From an uncultured Hungatella sp. (GTDB taxonomy: Bacteria > Bacillota > Clostridia > Lachnospirales > Lachnospiraceae): a DNA stretch of 64,000 nt. The stretch lies in assembly GCA_910579515.1 (NCBI GenBank), contig CAJTUV010000008.1:33223-97222 (forward strand), read 5' to 3'. This document shows positions 16,475 to 25,159 of the stretch, piece after piece. Numbering within the stretch: the first letter of the stretch is position 1; each line of letters begins with the position of its first letter. The notes under the pieces were generated by a model. The model ran no database searches. It saw nothing but the letters and a program-made list of their open reading frames with translations, and was not told the DNA's origin. The position numbers were made by a program, and so were the translations under genes.

Positions 16475-17302
16475 TTAGTACTGCCCAAATGAAAGGGCCT
16501 TTATTTTGTGAATCTTACGGTTTTCTGGCCCAGGAACCCTTAAATAATTGCCATAGGAAAATCGGAGATAATTATCATATTCTTGAGGTATTGGAAAATC
16601 GTATCCCTCAAAAGAGGCATAACAGGTATGTTCTAACCATCGCTGTGGAAAGACGCCATGCCTGAGATGCTGCCCCATTCCATCATAAAGAAGAGCACTA
16701 TTTGAATGCTCATACAACCGATAAGTTTTTTCACGGAAATATTCAAGGATTCTTATTGGTAAATAACTGTTAACGATACTTGCAATCTTACAAATGAATG
16801 GATATTTCCCATAAAAATGAAGATTACTTCCTTCCCAGCGATGAAATACCGCTGACCGAAAGAAAAGCGTCAAAAATAAATGGAGGCGCTGGCCTGACTT
16901 ATGTTTTGAAGTTTTATCATGAGCAAAGATATCTATAAAAATTCCTTGATGCATTTGTGGAAAACGGGCAGAAAATTCTGTTACAAACTCTGTCCCATTT
17001 AATCGCAGCTTGGCCATATCCCCATGATATTCTGGATCTGTTGTATTCGTTTGCAAAAACAGATGCGGTGGAAACTTATCCTGGGAAAGCGAACAGAGTT
17101 TGTTGTAATTTTTTCTTGTCATCATTAAATCTAAATCATCATCCCATGGAATAAAACCATTATGACGAACAGCCCCCAGCAAGGTGCCGCCGCCTAAAAA
17201 ATATTGAATTTGGTTTTCATCGCATATTTTGTCAAAATCCCTTAACATCATAAGTAAAATTTGATGAAGTTTTTTCAGATCTTTTGCCGTATACACATCC
17301 AT
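16475..17302 (-). CDS. LicD-family phosphotransferase
   Basis: The 275-residue protein carries the LicD nucleotidyltransferase-fold core, LGGGTLLGAVRHNGF followed by IPWDDDLDLMM (residues 36-61), with the metal-binding Asp cluster. LicD enzymes transfer phosphocholine or other phospho-alcohols from CDP donors onto surface glycans. The start is 1 bp past the TagH-like stop, so the genes are translationally linked. No choline kinase or choline cytidylyltransferase (LicA/LicC) is in this window, so it may instead use the CDP-polyol made by its neighbour. Confidence 0.88.
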   Translation of the reverse strand: MDVYTAKDLKKLHQILLMMLRDFDKICDENQIQYFLGGGTLLGAVRHNGFIPWDDDLDLMMTRKNYNKLCSLSQDKFPPHLFLQTNTTDPEYHGDMAKLRLNGTEFVTEFSARFPQMHQGIFIDIFAHDKTSKHKSGQRLHLFLTLFFRSAVFHRWEGSNLHFYGKYPFICKIASIVNSYLPIRILEYFREKTYRLYEHSNSALLYDGMGQHLRHGVFPQRWLEHTCYASFEGYDFPIPQEYDNYLRFSYGNYLRVPGPENRKIHKIKALSFGQY

Positions 17303-17303
17303 A

Positions 17304-18032
17304 TCAGTTCATAAACTCCTCATACGCCTTCAAAACACTCTCTGTCTCCCCATGCATCCGCACCTCCCCTTCATGCAGCCACAGGATTTCATCGCACAAG
17401 TCCTTTAACGTCTCCATAGAATGGCTTACAATTATAACAGTGCGTTTTTCATTGGAGATTAGTTCTTTCATCTTGTTATAGCTTTTCTTCTTAAATTTGG
17501 AATCGCCCACGCTTAAAATCTCATCTACCAGCATAATGTCCGTCTCCAGAATGGCCGTGATGGAAAATGCCAGTTTTGAATACATTCCGCTGGAGTACGT
17601 CCGTACCGGTGCATCAATAAACTCCCCTATTTCCGCAAATGCAATAATCTCATCCGCTTTTTCCTGCACTTCCTGTTCCGTAAAGCCCAGAAGCATTCCT
17701 GACAGCAGGATATTCTCCCGTCCGCTCAGCTCCTTCTGAAACCCGACTCCAATGGACAGCAGAGAAACAGAATGACCCTTTAAGTCGATTTCTCCACAGT
17801 CAGGGGCAAATATCCCAGCTATCGCATTGAGAAGTGTAGACTTCCCACTTCCGTTTTTTCCGATAATCCCCAGGATATTTCCCTCTGGTACCTGAAACGA
17901 CACATGTTTCACTGCCTCGAATTCATCCACCCGGTTTCTTTTTAAATGCAGCAGACTTTTTTTGATAGAATAGGATTTTAAGCCCTTATAGCGGATGCAT
18001 AAGTTTCTCACTTCAATCGCTGTTTCTTTCAT
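17304..18032 (-). CDS. ABC transporter ATPase of polysaccharide/teichoic acid export (TagH-like)
   Basis: The 242-residue ATPase has Walker A GKNGSGKST (58-66), signature YSSGMYSKLAFS (about 147-158) and Walker B IMLVDEIL. Family members pair with a TagG-type permease to export undecaprenyl-linked teichoic acids or O-antigens. It lacks the long C-terminal extension some TagH proteins have. It directly follows the permease gene with no gap. Confidence 0.93.
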   Translation of the reverse strand: MKETAIEVRNLCIRYKGLKSYSIKKSLLHLKRNRVDEFEAVKHVSFQVPEGNILGIIGKNGSGKSTLLNAIAGIFAPDCGEIDLKGHSVSLLSIGVGFQKELSGRENILLSGMLLGFTEQEVQEKADEIIAFAEIGEFIDAPVRTYSSGMYSKLAFSITAILETDIMLVDEILSVGDSKFKKKSYNKMKELISNEKRTVIIVSHSMETLKDLCDEILWLHEGEVRMHGETESVLKAYEEFMN

Positions 18033-18818
18033 TTAAATCACCTTTACATAGCTGTTTTCATTCCGGTAAATTTTTCGTATTCCTAAGACAGTCAGCACCA
18101 TACTCACTACAAACCAGACAATCATCAGCTTTCGATGAGGTGTCTTCCCATACAGAAGGGCATTACGCATGGATTCCAGAAGAAACGCCATCGGATTATA
18201 ACGGATCAGCCAGTCTCCGTAAGGGGATGGAATCCGAGTTGCTACATTATAAAAAATACCTGTCAGGTAAAAGACCATCCGCAGTACAATATTCACTACA
18301 TTGGAGAGGTCTTCCACAAACACTCCATAATGGAGCAGATGGAGCGAACAGCCGAAGGAGAACAGCATAAGCAGAACCACCACTGGAAAAAAGTACAGAA
18401 GATTCCAGGTAAGGGGCACCTGCCAGATCAGCATCATCAAAACTACAATCCCAAAAGATATGAGCATCTTAAACCCATTGACCCACATCCGTACCAGAAC
18501 CAGGATATATTTAGGAAGGTATACTTTGGAGACAATGGCTTTGTTGTTTTTTACAATCTTTATACTTCCTGTCACCATCCGGTTAAAGAAATCCCACATA
18601 GACAGTCCGATGAAAATAAATACTGGAAAATAGGGCTCCCGCGCCTGGAATACATAGCCGAAAATAAAGGTATAAATGAGCATAAAGCACAAAGGGTCCA
18701 GAATCCACCACAGCCAGTTTAAATAGGAATTAGCTACTTCAGATTTCAGCTGGGAGCGGGCGGAGACAATGGAATAATGAAAATATTTTCTTATGTCCGT
18801 AAAAAAACGTTTCTGCAT
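18033..18818 (-). CDS. ABC-2 type polysaccharide/teichoic acid export permease (TagG-like)
   Basis: The 261-residue protein has six predicted membrane helices and the ABC-2 layout of TagG/Wzm permeases, with an N-terminal amphipathic segment and the sequence NSYLNWLWWILDPL before helix 1. With the TagH-like ATPase it would export the finished lipid-linked polymer. Its start lies 28 bp inside the upstream TarF-like gene, with AGGAG before the ATG. Confidence 0.92.
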   Translation of the reverse strand: MQKRFFTDIRKYFHYSIVSARSQLKSEVANSYLNWLWWILDPLCFMLIYTFIFGYVFQAREPYFPVFIFIGLSMWDFFNRMVTGSIKIVKNNKAIVSKVYLPKYILVLVRMWVNGFKMLISFGIVVLMMLIWQVPLTWNLLYFFPVVVLLMLFSFGCSLHLLHYGVFVEDLSNVVNIVLRMVFYLTGIFYNVATRIPSPYGDWLIRYNPMAFLLESMRNALLYGKTPHRKLMIVWFVVSMVLTVLGIRKIYRNENSYVKVI

Positions 18819-19960
18819 GACATACTCCTTTTTTCCGAAATCTTCTGGATATGGGATAAAATCCTTTGGGTTGTCCGGCCGTCACAGCAGCCCATATGAA
18901 AGTCCCTTCCTTTTCTTAATGCCTCCCAAGGAGGATTTTCCATAGTATTTTGGACAATTTCTGCCAGCTTCTCTCCATTAGTTACTACAGGCCCGGGCAG
19001 GGAAGAATAGTCCAGATAAAACCCTCTGGCTTTCTCAAAGGTTGTGTAGTCAGGCGCAAACAGTACAAATGGCTTTTCAAAAAGCAGATAATCAAACAAA
19101 ACAGAGGAATAATCTGTAATCAACAAATCTGTCACAGGGAGCAACCGTTCCGTGGATATATCACAGTTGGAAATCAGCGCCTTGCGGTCAAGATAAGGAT
19201 GGGCTTTAATAAGTACCAGCCAATCATCCCCTAATTCTTCCTGGAGGTGTAGTATATCTTCCGTTCCTTCCAGATAAGGCGAAGCTGCTGTCCCTCGGAA
19301 AGTAGGCGCCCATAAAACCACCTTTTTTCTTTTGGCATTCGGAAATTGTTTATAAAAATCCTTTTTGCAGCTTTCGATAAATTCTTGGTCAAAATAAACA
19401 TCACTGCGGCTGATTCCCGTAGCCCGGATGACCGATTTGGGAAGGTGCATAGATGCTGCAAAAACCGGAATGCAGCAGGGAGCGCTTACAGTTACCAAAT
19501 CATAATTGCCATGCGGGTTAAGTTTGTAAAAGGGCGGAATGTCTTCTGGAGCTGCAAATCCCATCGTTTTCAGCAGCCCTCCAGAATGCCATAACTGGAT
19601 TACAAGGGTCTCCTTTTTCTTGCGGCAGGAAGCGGCAGGAAGAAAGTAATCGCAGAGAAATACATACTGGGCAGAAGCATACAATTTCATAAATCGGATC
19701 ATGGAAAAGAGCTGTGCTTTCATTCCCATGTTTCCAAAGTCATAGAAAAAGTCTATGATTTCAAACCCTGCTTGTTCTGCTGCCTCATACATCTTCTGCA
19801 TACTGAAAGGCAAGGAATCATGATGGGCATCCGCAAACACCATCCGCCTGGGAATTACTGGAATATGGCGATAAAATCTATAAACTCCTGGAAGAAAAAG
19901 TCCCTGGATTATCATCTTCAAATATTGCTTTAAGACATATTTTCCGTTATTGGGACGCAT
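18791..19960 (-). CDS. CDP-glycerol:glycerophosphotransferase-family enzyme (TarF-like), second copy
   Basis: The 389-residue protein has the family motifs WHSGGLLKTMGF (124-135), VLWAPTFRGTA near 214 and LLITDYSSVLFDYLLFEKPF near 288. It acts on a CDP-polyol and a lipid-linked acceptor. It is the second gene of the operon, right after the initiating glycosylphosphotransferase and ahead of the exporter. It differs strongly from the other copy at 14518-15714, consistent with separate priming and polymerising roles. Confidence 0.9.
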   Translation of the reverse strand: MRPNNGKYVLKQYLKMIIQGLFLPGVYRFYRHIPVIPRRMVFADAHHDSLPFSMQKMYEAAEQAGFEIIDFFYDFGNMGMKAQLFSMIRFMKLYASAQYVFLCDYFLPAASCRKKKETLVIQLWHSGGLLKTMGFAAPEDIPPFYKLNPHGNYDLVTVSAPCCIPVFAASMHLPKSVIRATGISRSDVYFDQEFIESCKKDFYKQFPNAKRKKVVLWAPTFRGTAASPYLEGTEDILHLQEELGDDWLVLIKAHPYLDRKALISNCDISTERLLPVTDLLITDYSSVLFDYLLFEKPFVLFAPDYTTFEKARGFYLDYSSLPGPVVTNGEKLAEIVQNTMENPPWEALRKGRDFHMGCCDGRTTQRILSHIQKISEKRSMSCRNVFLRT

Positions 19961-19992
19961 CGATTTCCCTCCCCATCTAGTTATGATATTTT

Positions 19993-20023
19993 TACGGAGG
20001 ATTCCTCCAAGGCATTCTCCGTA
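19993..20023 (-). promoter_or_regulatory. intercistronic hairpin in glycan operon 1
   Basis: TACGGAG (19993-19999) pairs with CTCCGTA (20017-20023), and inside it GGAGG-ATT-CCTCC forms an alternative small hairpin. It sits in the 77-bp gap between the first gene (initiating transferase) and the second (TarF-like). No U-run follows on either strand, so it is more likely a processing or attenuation structure than a terminator. Confidence 0.4.
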
Positions 20024-20037
20024 TGTATCCAGTACCG

Positions 20038-21396
20038 TTATTTCCCTTTCACCGCCGTCACCTGCCCATTATCAATCCCTTCCGTATTCTCTTTCTGGAA
20101 CAGGATCTTAAAGGTCAGCAATAACAACTTCACATCCATCCACACGGAATAATGTTCTATATAGAACAAATCCAGCTTCAGTTTGTCCTCCGGCGTCGTG
20201 TTATATTTCCCATACACCTGGGCATAGCCTGTCAGACCTGCTTTTACTTTCAAGCGGAAATCAAACTCCGTCACCTTTTTTTGGTACTGTCTGGCAATTT
20301 CTGGACGCTCCGGCCTTGGTCCTACTAAAGACATATCGCCCTTTAAAATGTTAAACAGCTGGGGCAGTTCATCAAAATGAAGATTCCGGATCACCTTCCC
20401 CACTGGAGTCACCCTCCTATCGCCCTTTTGAGCCAGACGAGCACCAGACCGTTCAGAGTCCATCCGCATACTCCGGAACTTATAAATCTCAAACTCCTTC
20501 CCATCCTTTGTCAGCCGTTTCTGCTTATAAATCACCGGACCGCCGTCCTGCACCTTGATGCCAAGTGCGATAAGCAGCATAAAGGGCGATGTAAGGATGA
20601 GCATAAGAGAAGAAATCACCAAATCCATAAACCGCTTTACAATCACCTGTTCCATACCCAGCCCCTGGTTGCGCAGCAGAAGAATCGGCGTATCAAACAA
20701 ATGAATCTGTTCCGCCCCCAGAAGCATGATATCCGTTATCTTCGGGATAATATAAGAACGAATGGAATGCTGGAAACAATACTCCACAATCCTGCTCTGA
20801 ATCTCCGGCGGCATCTCACACAGAACCACGTTTTCATAATGGTCAATTCTCTCTAGTACTGCCCTAAGCCCCATCCCAGCCGGAACCATCTCACAAACCT
20901 GATATTTATCCTTCCTGGAATGAAGCTTCTCGACCAGATTCTTAGGAGGCCTCCCCCCATAAACCAACAGCAATCGTCTCGGCGGGTAAATCTTGGTATA
21001 AATCCAGCTCCACAACAATACCCAGGCGACAATCACCACCAGTTCCACGACAGTCATCTCAACCAGCCGTATGGGATTCATATAATCCCGACTGATGATG
21101 CAAAGCTGGATATACATGAGCACATTGGAACACAAGAGCGCCAAAATCTGAGAATACAAAACATCCATCAGCCGCAGATATCCCAGTTTAAACCCATCAT
21201 ACAGCTTGGTAATCAGAAACAGGATTAAGGTGTAGCTGCCAATCACCGCGTAGTTGCCTCTATGATAAAAGGATAGCTTAATATAATGAATGTAATGGCC
21301 GTACCAGATGGAAGCAAAGAGTAAAGTTTCTATCATTAACAGTAACGTACTTTCGAAAAAAACAAGAAGTTTTTTATAGCGGTATCTTCTTCTCAT
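20038..21396 (-). CDS. polyprenyl glycosylphosphotransferase (initiating sugar transferase)
   Basis: The 452-residue protein has four N-terminal membrane helices (to about residue 120), a Rossmann-like middle domain and a C-terminal bacterial sugar transferase domain. The C-terminal domain shows KRFMDLVIS, the basic/acidic active-site region DGGPVIYKQKRLTKDGKEFE, and SLVGPRPERPEI. Such enzymes place the first sugar-1-phosphate on undecaprenyl phosphate. It is the first gene of operon 1, and its start follows a weak AAGAAAG ribosome site. A second enzyme of this type is at 34525-35943, so the strain can start at least two different glycans. Confidence 0.92.
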   Translation of the reverse strand: MRRRYRYKKLLVFFESTLLLMIETLLFASIWYGHYIHYIKLSFYHRGNYAVIGSYTLILFLITKLYDGFKLGYLRLMDVLYSQILALLCSNVLMYIQLCIISRDYMNPIRLVEMTVVELVVIVAWVLLWSWIYTKIYPPRRLLLVYGGRPPKNLVEKLHSRKDKYQVCEMVPAGMGLRAVLERIDHYENVVLCEMPPEIQSRIVEYCFQHSIRSYIIPKITDIMLLGAEQIHLFDTPILLLRNQGLGMEQVIVKRFMDLVISSLMLILTSPFMLLIALGIKVQDGGPVIYKQKRLTKDGKEFEIYKFRSMRMDSERSGARLAQKGDRRVTPVGKVIRNLHFDELPQLFNILKGDMSLVGPRPERPEIARQYQKKVTEFDFRLKVKAGLTGYAQVYGKYNTTPEDKLKLDLFYIEHYSVWMDVKLLLLTFKILFQKENTEGIDNGQVTAVKGK

Positions 21397-21483
21397 GGTA
21401 TCTTCTTTCTTAGTCCTTGTATTGTAACTGTGTCATTGGGGTGAATCTAAGTGGCGAAAAGTATCCTTATTTAAAATAAATAG

Positions 21484-21512
21484 TTAACAAATGCGCAAGA
21501 ATTTGCTTTACT
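21484..21512 (+). promoter_or_regulatory. candidate sigma-A promoter for the tyrosine recombinase
   Basis: TTAACA (21484-21489) and TTTACT (21507-21512) are separated by 17 bp, 53 bp ahead of the recombinase start. The 168-bp divergent region must also hold the operon 1 promoter on the other strand; I could not pick one out with confidence (TTGTTA near 21489 with a poor -10). Confidence 0.4.
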
Positions 21513-21564
21513 AAAATTGTGAAGAAATCACATACAAAAGATAAATGAAAATGGAGGAAGGCCA

Positions 21565-22497
21565 ATGAAAAAGGATGTATTATTTGAAGATGTGATTAAA
21601 GAATGGCTGGAAGAAAAGAAGCTTTTTATCAAATATTCCACCTACGCCTACTACACAATCGAAGCCAAAAACTATATTATTCCGATTTTAGGAAAAAGAC
21701 CAGTAAAAGAAATTACAGAAAAGGAACTTCAAAGAACCATAATGTATTGGCAAAAGGAAGGTGGGAACTGTCACAACCCACTCAAAAAAAGCACGGTTCA
21801 GAATCTTGTTACGATTACCAAACAGTGCATTAAATTTGCAATTAAAGAGGGATATATGGAAGAATGCGCCCTAGATCTCCATTTTATCCCAACAAACTAT
21901 CATAAAAAGAAAAAGGTATTCTCAAAATCGGAACAGGTTGATATTATACAGGCAGTTCTTGGCGAACCTTCCTATCGGACCTTTGGCATCCTGCTCTGTC
22001 TGAACAGTGGGTTACGAATTGGAGAGCTCTGCGCCCTGCGATGGGAAGATTTTGACTTTAAGAATGGGATTATTCATATTACCAAAACATTGCAGCGCGT
22101 TTATGACCCAGCCAGTACCCCAAAAACCAAAATTGTAATCTCTTCTCCTAAAACACTTACGTCAAATCGTGATATTCCTCTGTCAGCAAAAATGGTAGAG
22201 TTTATCTCCCAATTAGAGATTAATAAAATGGGGTATGTATTAACCAATGAAAACAGATATATGGAACCCAGAACATTCCGAAAATTCTATGCCCATTTTT
22301 TACAAAGGCATGGGATTGCGGCACTGAATGTTCATTGTTTGCGGCATACGTTTGCGACACGGTGTATTGAAAATGGAGGGGATTATAAAAGTGTCAGCGA
22401 GATTCTCGGCCATACTACCATAAATACCACATTGAATATGTATGTACATCCTCAACTGGAGGAAAAAAGGAAGTGTGTGGAATTGATTCAGTGGTAA
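21565..22497 (+). CDS. tyrosine recombinase / phage-type integrase, orphan
   Basis: The 310-residue protein has an N-terminal SAM-like core-binding domain (about 1-115) and a catalytic domain with the active-site residues Arg in GLRIGELCALRW, HCLRHTFATR (His, Arg), LGHTT (His) and Tyr in NMYVHP near residue 298. It is clearly intact, and a GGAGG site precedes the ATG. There is no excisionase, phage gene or attachment repeat nearby. It is transcribed divergently from glycan operon 1. Such solitary recombinases next to capsule operons in gut bacteria often invert promoters, which is why its position is notable; I found no clear inverted-repeat pair in the adjacent intergenic DNA. Confidence 0.92.
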   Translation: MKKDVLFEDVIKEWLEEKKLFIKYSTYAYYTIEAKNYIIPILGKRPVKEITEKELQRTIMYWQKEGGNCHNPLKKSTVQNLVTITKQCIKFAIKEGYMEECALDLHFIPTNYHKKKKVFSKSEQVDIIQAVLGEPSYRTFGILLCLNSGLRIGELCALRWEDFDFKNGIIHITKTLQRVYDPASTPKTKIVISSPKTLTSNRDIPLSAKMVEFISQLEINKMGYVLTNENRYMEPRTFRKFYAHFLQRHGIAALNVHCLRHTFATRCIENGGDYKSVSEILGHTTINTTLNMYVHPQLEEKRKCVELIQW

Positions 22498-22551
22498 ATG
22501 TTATTTCTGTTCACCCTGTACTTTATGCTTGAACCTTCTGAAAGTCAAAGA

Positions 22552-22589
22552 CCTCGCTGCAAGCAAAGGGTATCAAGCTTGCAGCGAGG
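22552..22589. terminator. bidirectional terminator hairpin
   Basis: A 13-bp perfect stem, CCTCGCTGCAAGC (22552-22564) with GCTTGCAGCGAGG (22577-22589), and a 12-base loop lie between the convergent recombinase and GT2 genes. T-runs are short on both sides. Confidence 0.75.
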
Positions 22590-22599
22590 CAGAACAATT

Positions 22600-23388
22600 T
22601 TATCTCTTCCTTTTTACCTTTCTGTACTTTAAAATCCCACTCACCATATAAAATAAAAAGTGCCAGAAAGCTGACAATGGAGGAATCCCCACAAATCTCA
22701 AAGAGTGATAATGCATCCATGCCGATTTCAGTTTATTGGACGACTTCCCTCCTTGGGAACACCGATATTTTAATAGTGGTTCATTGATGGCATACGCTTT
22801 TTTGTATTTTTTCAATATCTTCAGCCATGTAATGTAGTCTTCGTGAAGTTCATCATGCAGCATAGGAAACTCCCTGGCAATCTCTGTTCGCATCAGCACA
22901 GAAGAGCAGTTAATAGAATTATCATAAAGTAAACTCCGATACGTAATAATTGGCTTTACCGGCACGATTATTCCTGTAAGCTCTCCTTGATGTGTTGCAA
23001 ACTCCCTGGCTGTAGAGCAGAGAACTCCTCCTGTACGATTCAGTAGCGCCAACTGTTTTTTCAGCTTCTCTTCTGTCCACCAGTCATCACTGTCTAAAAA
23101 GGCAACATAAGGTGCGCAGGCAAGCTTAACACCCAAATTTCGGGAGGCTGCTGCACCAAGATTCTCCCTGGAATCAATGATATTCCATTTAATGTGGTCA
23201 GAGTCATATTTCTCCTGACAATTTTGAATGATATCTGCCGTATGGTCAAGAGAGGCATCATTTATGATAACTAATTCAACATCTATCCCCTGTATTACAG
23301 CTGAATAGATCGCCGCCTCAATGGTTTCTTCACTATTGTAGGCTGGAATAATTACGGATACTAACGGATTTATTTGCTTCCCATACAT
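22600..23388 (-). CDS. family 2 glycosyltransferase
   Basis: The 262-residue protein is a soluble GT2 enzyme: VSVIIPAYNSEETIEAAIYS near the N-terminus, a VIINDAS loop and the metal-binding DSDDWW near residue 95. The start at 23388 has AAGGAAG 10 bp upstream; the longer open frame to 23511 runs into the upstream gene and is not needed. It follows the four-repeat protein gene by 82 bp and could be co-transcribed with it. It is separated from operon 1 by the recombinase, so its polymer is unknown. Confidence 0.85.
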   Translation of the reverse strand: MYGKQINPLVSVIIPAYNSEETIEAAIYSAVIQGIDVELVIINDASLDHTADIIQNCQEKYDSDHIKWNIIDSRENLGAAASRNLGVKLACAPYVAFLDSDDWWTEEKLKKQLALLNRTGGVLCSTAREFATHQGELTGIIVPVKPIITYRSLLYDNSINCSSVLMRTEIAREFPMLHDELHEDYITWLKILKKYKKAYAINEPLLKYRCSQGGKSSNKLKSAWMHYHSLRFVGIPPLSAFWHFLFYMVSGILKYRKVKRKR

Positions 23389-23470
23389 GATTTTAATTCT
23401 TCCTTTATGAATTACTGTGACATACTGTTTTAATGCTATCTCAAAAAAGCCAGTTTTGTCAAGTAAAGCT

Positions 23471-25021
23471 TTAAGGCAGCTCCATATATACTTCGTATTC
23501 TCCAAAACCATTTTTGTATTCGATGCTTAAAATATAGAGTTTTCCTTCCTCCAGATCAACTCTCAGCTTATCTATGCCGCTTTTTAAAGACTTTTCGTTT
23601 TCTCCGCTGATTCGGACATTCACGTTTGCATCAGTACTTACCTCTGTATCAAAAATATAAGTTCCAGTATACGGCGCCATGTAGTAATATCGATCCTTTT
23701 GATCCCGATAGGTAATGCTGCCGCCAATAAAATCGTCCTCTGTTATAGATATTGGCTCCATAGGAACGCCTATGTTTAACACATAGTCGCAGGGGGCGTT
23801 TCGGTATTCTACGCTTAAAATATAAGTTTCTCCAGACACCAGCTCAATGGTCAGTCCATTTGCAACCTCTTTTATTCTTTGCCCATTTTGTCCGCTGATC
23901 CGAACATCGACCTGTCCTCCGGAACTGAGTACTGTATCGAAACGATAGGTTCCGCTGGTTAAAGCCGTGTAACGATATCGGTCCTTTTGATTTCGATAAA
24001 GCATACTTCCTGCTACTGAAGTATTTTCCATGATATCTCGTATGGGCTGTGGTACGCCTAAATGAATCTCATAGTCGCTGGGGCCATTGTTATATTCCAC
24101 ACTTAAGAGATAGGTCTTTCCTGCCTCTAAATCAATGTTCAACACATTGATTCCATCCTCGATACTATTTCCATTTTCTCCACTGATTTGAACGTTGACC
24201 TTAGCAGCCGCATCCACCTTTGTGTCAAATCGGTACGTTCCACTTACTGGAGCTGTATAACGATAGTTATCATTCTGCCCCCGATACGTAATGCGCCCAG
24301 ACACAACCGAAGCCCCTGTAATATCCTGTATCTCCTTGGGAACTCCTATACTTACCTGGTAATCACAGGGGCCGTTTCGGTATCCAATACTTAAAATGTA
24401 TGATTTTCCCGCTGTTAAGTCAATGGTCAGACCATTCGTACCATAATCAAGAGCGACTCCATTTTCCCCACGAATCTCAACTCTAACCTGCCCTCCTGAA
24501 CTTAGATCTGTATCAAACCGATAGGTTCCACTAACAGAGGCTGTATATCTATATTGATCTTCTTGGGCCTTTTTCTGAATCTTCCCCTGAAATGAGGACA
24601 TCCCTGTTACATCTGCCACAGCTGGCTGCGTTGGCGCTTCGGTGGAGGCTTGGGTTGAGGGATGGGTTGGCTCCTCAGTTGTGGCAGGCGGATTTGTGGA
24701 CTCTGCCATCGTCTCAAAAGAGGATTGCTCGGTGGAATGGGGCTCTGTCTTAGGCGGAGAGGTCTCCTCTTCTGTCGTTTCATAAGGAGCGGATTCCTCA
24801 TATGACGAAGTGACAGGACTACCTGTCGTTTCTATGACATATGTGGACCCTGAATCCATAAACATTGGTTTTATAGCATCGTAAATGAAGCTTGTTACAA
24901 GCCCTGTTAGAATTGCTGCTAAAAAACAGACCACAGCCTTAGATATATTTTCGCCTTCTGCCTGTTTCAAGGTAAAATAAAAACCAATTACGCCAATAAC
25001 CACACTAATAATCCACTTCAT
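23471..25021 (-). CDS. membrane-anchored surface protein with four tandem ~95-residue beta-rich repeats
   Basis: The 516-residue protein has two N-terminal hydrophobic helices (about 2-20 and 28-48) and a Ser/Thr/Pro/Glu-rich stalk (about 60-137). It ends in four homologous units starting near 138, 234, 329 and 423. Each unit contains Y(R/Y)YxA-x4-GTYxFDT, then VxVxISGENG, and an xLxAGKxYILSxxYxNGPxDYxV ending. The pattern resembles secreted PPC-type beta-sandwich domains that bind or present surfaces. Residues shared at all four positions argue for duplication of one ancestral domain. No enzymatic motif is seen. It lies upstream of a GT2 gene and divergent from a TIGR04086 gene. The function is unknown; adhesion or carbohydrate binding is a guess. 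Confidence 0.8.
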   Translation of the reverse strand: MKWIISVVIGVIGFYFTLKQAEGENISKAVVCFLAAILTGLVTSFIYDAIKPMFMDSGSTYVIETTGSPVTSSYEESAPYETTEEETSPPKTEPHSTEQSSFETMAESTNPPATTEEPTHPSTQASTEAPTQPAVADVTGMSSFQGKIQKKAQEDQYRYTASVSGTYRFDTDLSSGGQVRVEIRGENGVALDYGTNGLTIDLTAGKSYILSIGYRNGPCDYQVSIGVPKEIQDITGASVVSGRITYRGQNDNYRYTAPVSGTYRFDTKVDAAAKVNVQISGENGNSIEDGINVLNIDLEAGKTYLLSVEYNNGPSDYEIHLGVPQPIRDIMENTSVAGSMLYRNQKDRYRYTALTSGTYRFDTVLSSGGQVDVRISGQNGQRIKEVANGLTIELVSGETYILSVEYRNAPCDYVLNIGVPMEPISITEDDFIGGSITYRDQKDRYYYMAPYTGTYIFDTEVSTDANVNVRISGENEKSLKSGIDKLRVDLEEGKLYILSIEYKNGFGEYEVYMELP

Positions 25022-25159
25022 GCCAAAATTCCTCCTTATGTTACTCTATAAATAAACGATTATTGTCATTGGCTGTAACTATGTTCTTCCAAGGTTTCTT
25101 GTACTATTTCCTCCTCTCATCGAATATATTAGACCAACGAATACATAAAGGAGTCTCCT

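Noticed and set aside
18135..18722. 195-codon plus-strand ORF
   Set aside because: Antisense to the TagG-like permease, with odd His/Gln-rich composition and no ribosome site. Treated as a shadow of the real gene, as with other long antisense frames (for example 20377-20856, 2263-3144 minus, 37443-38258).
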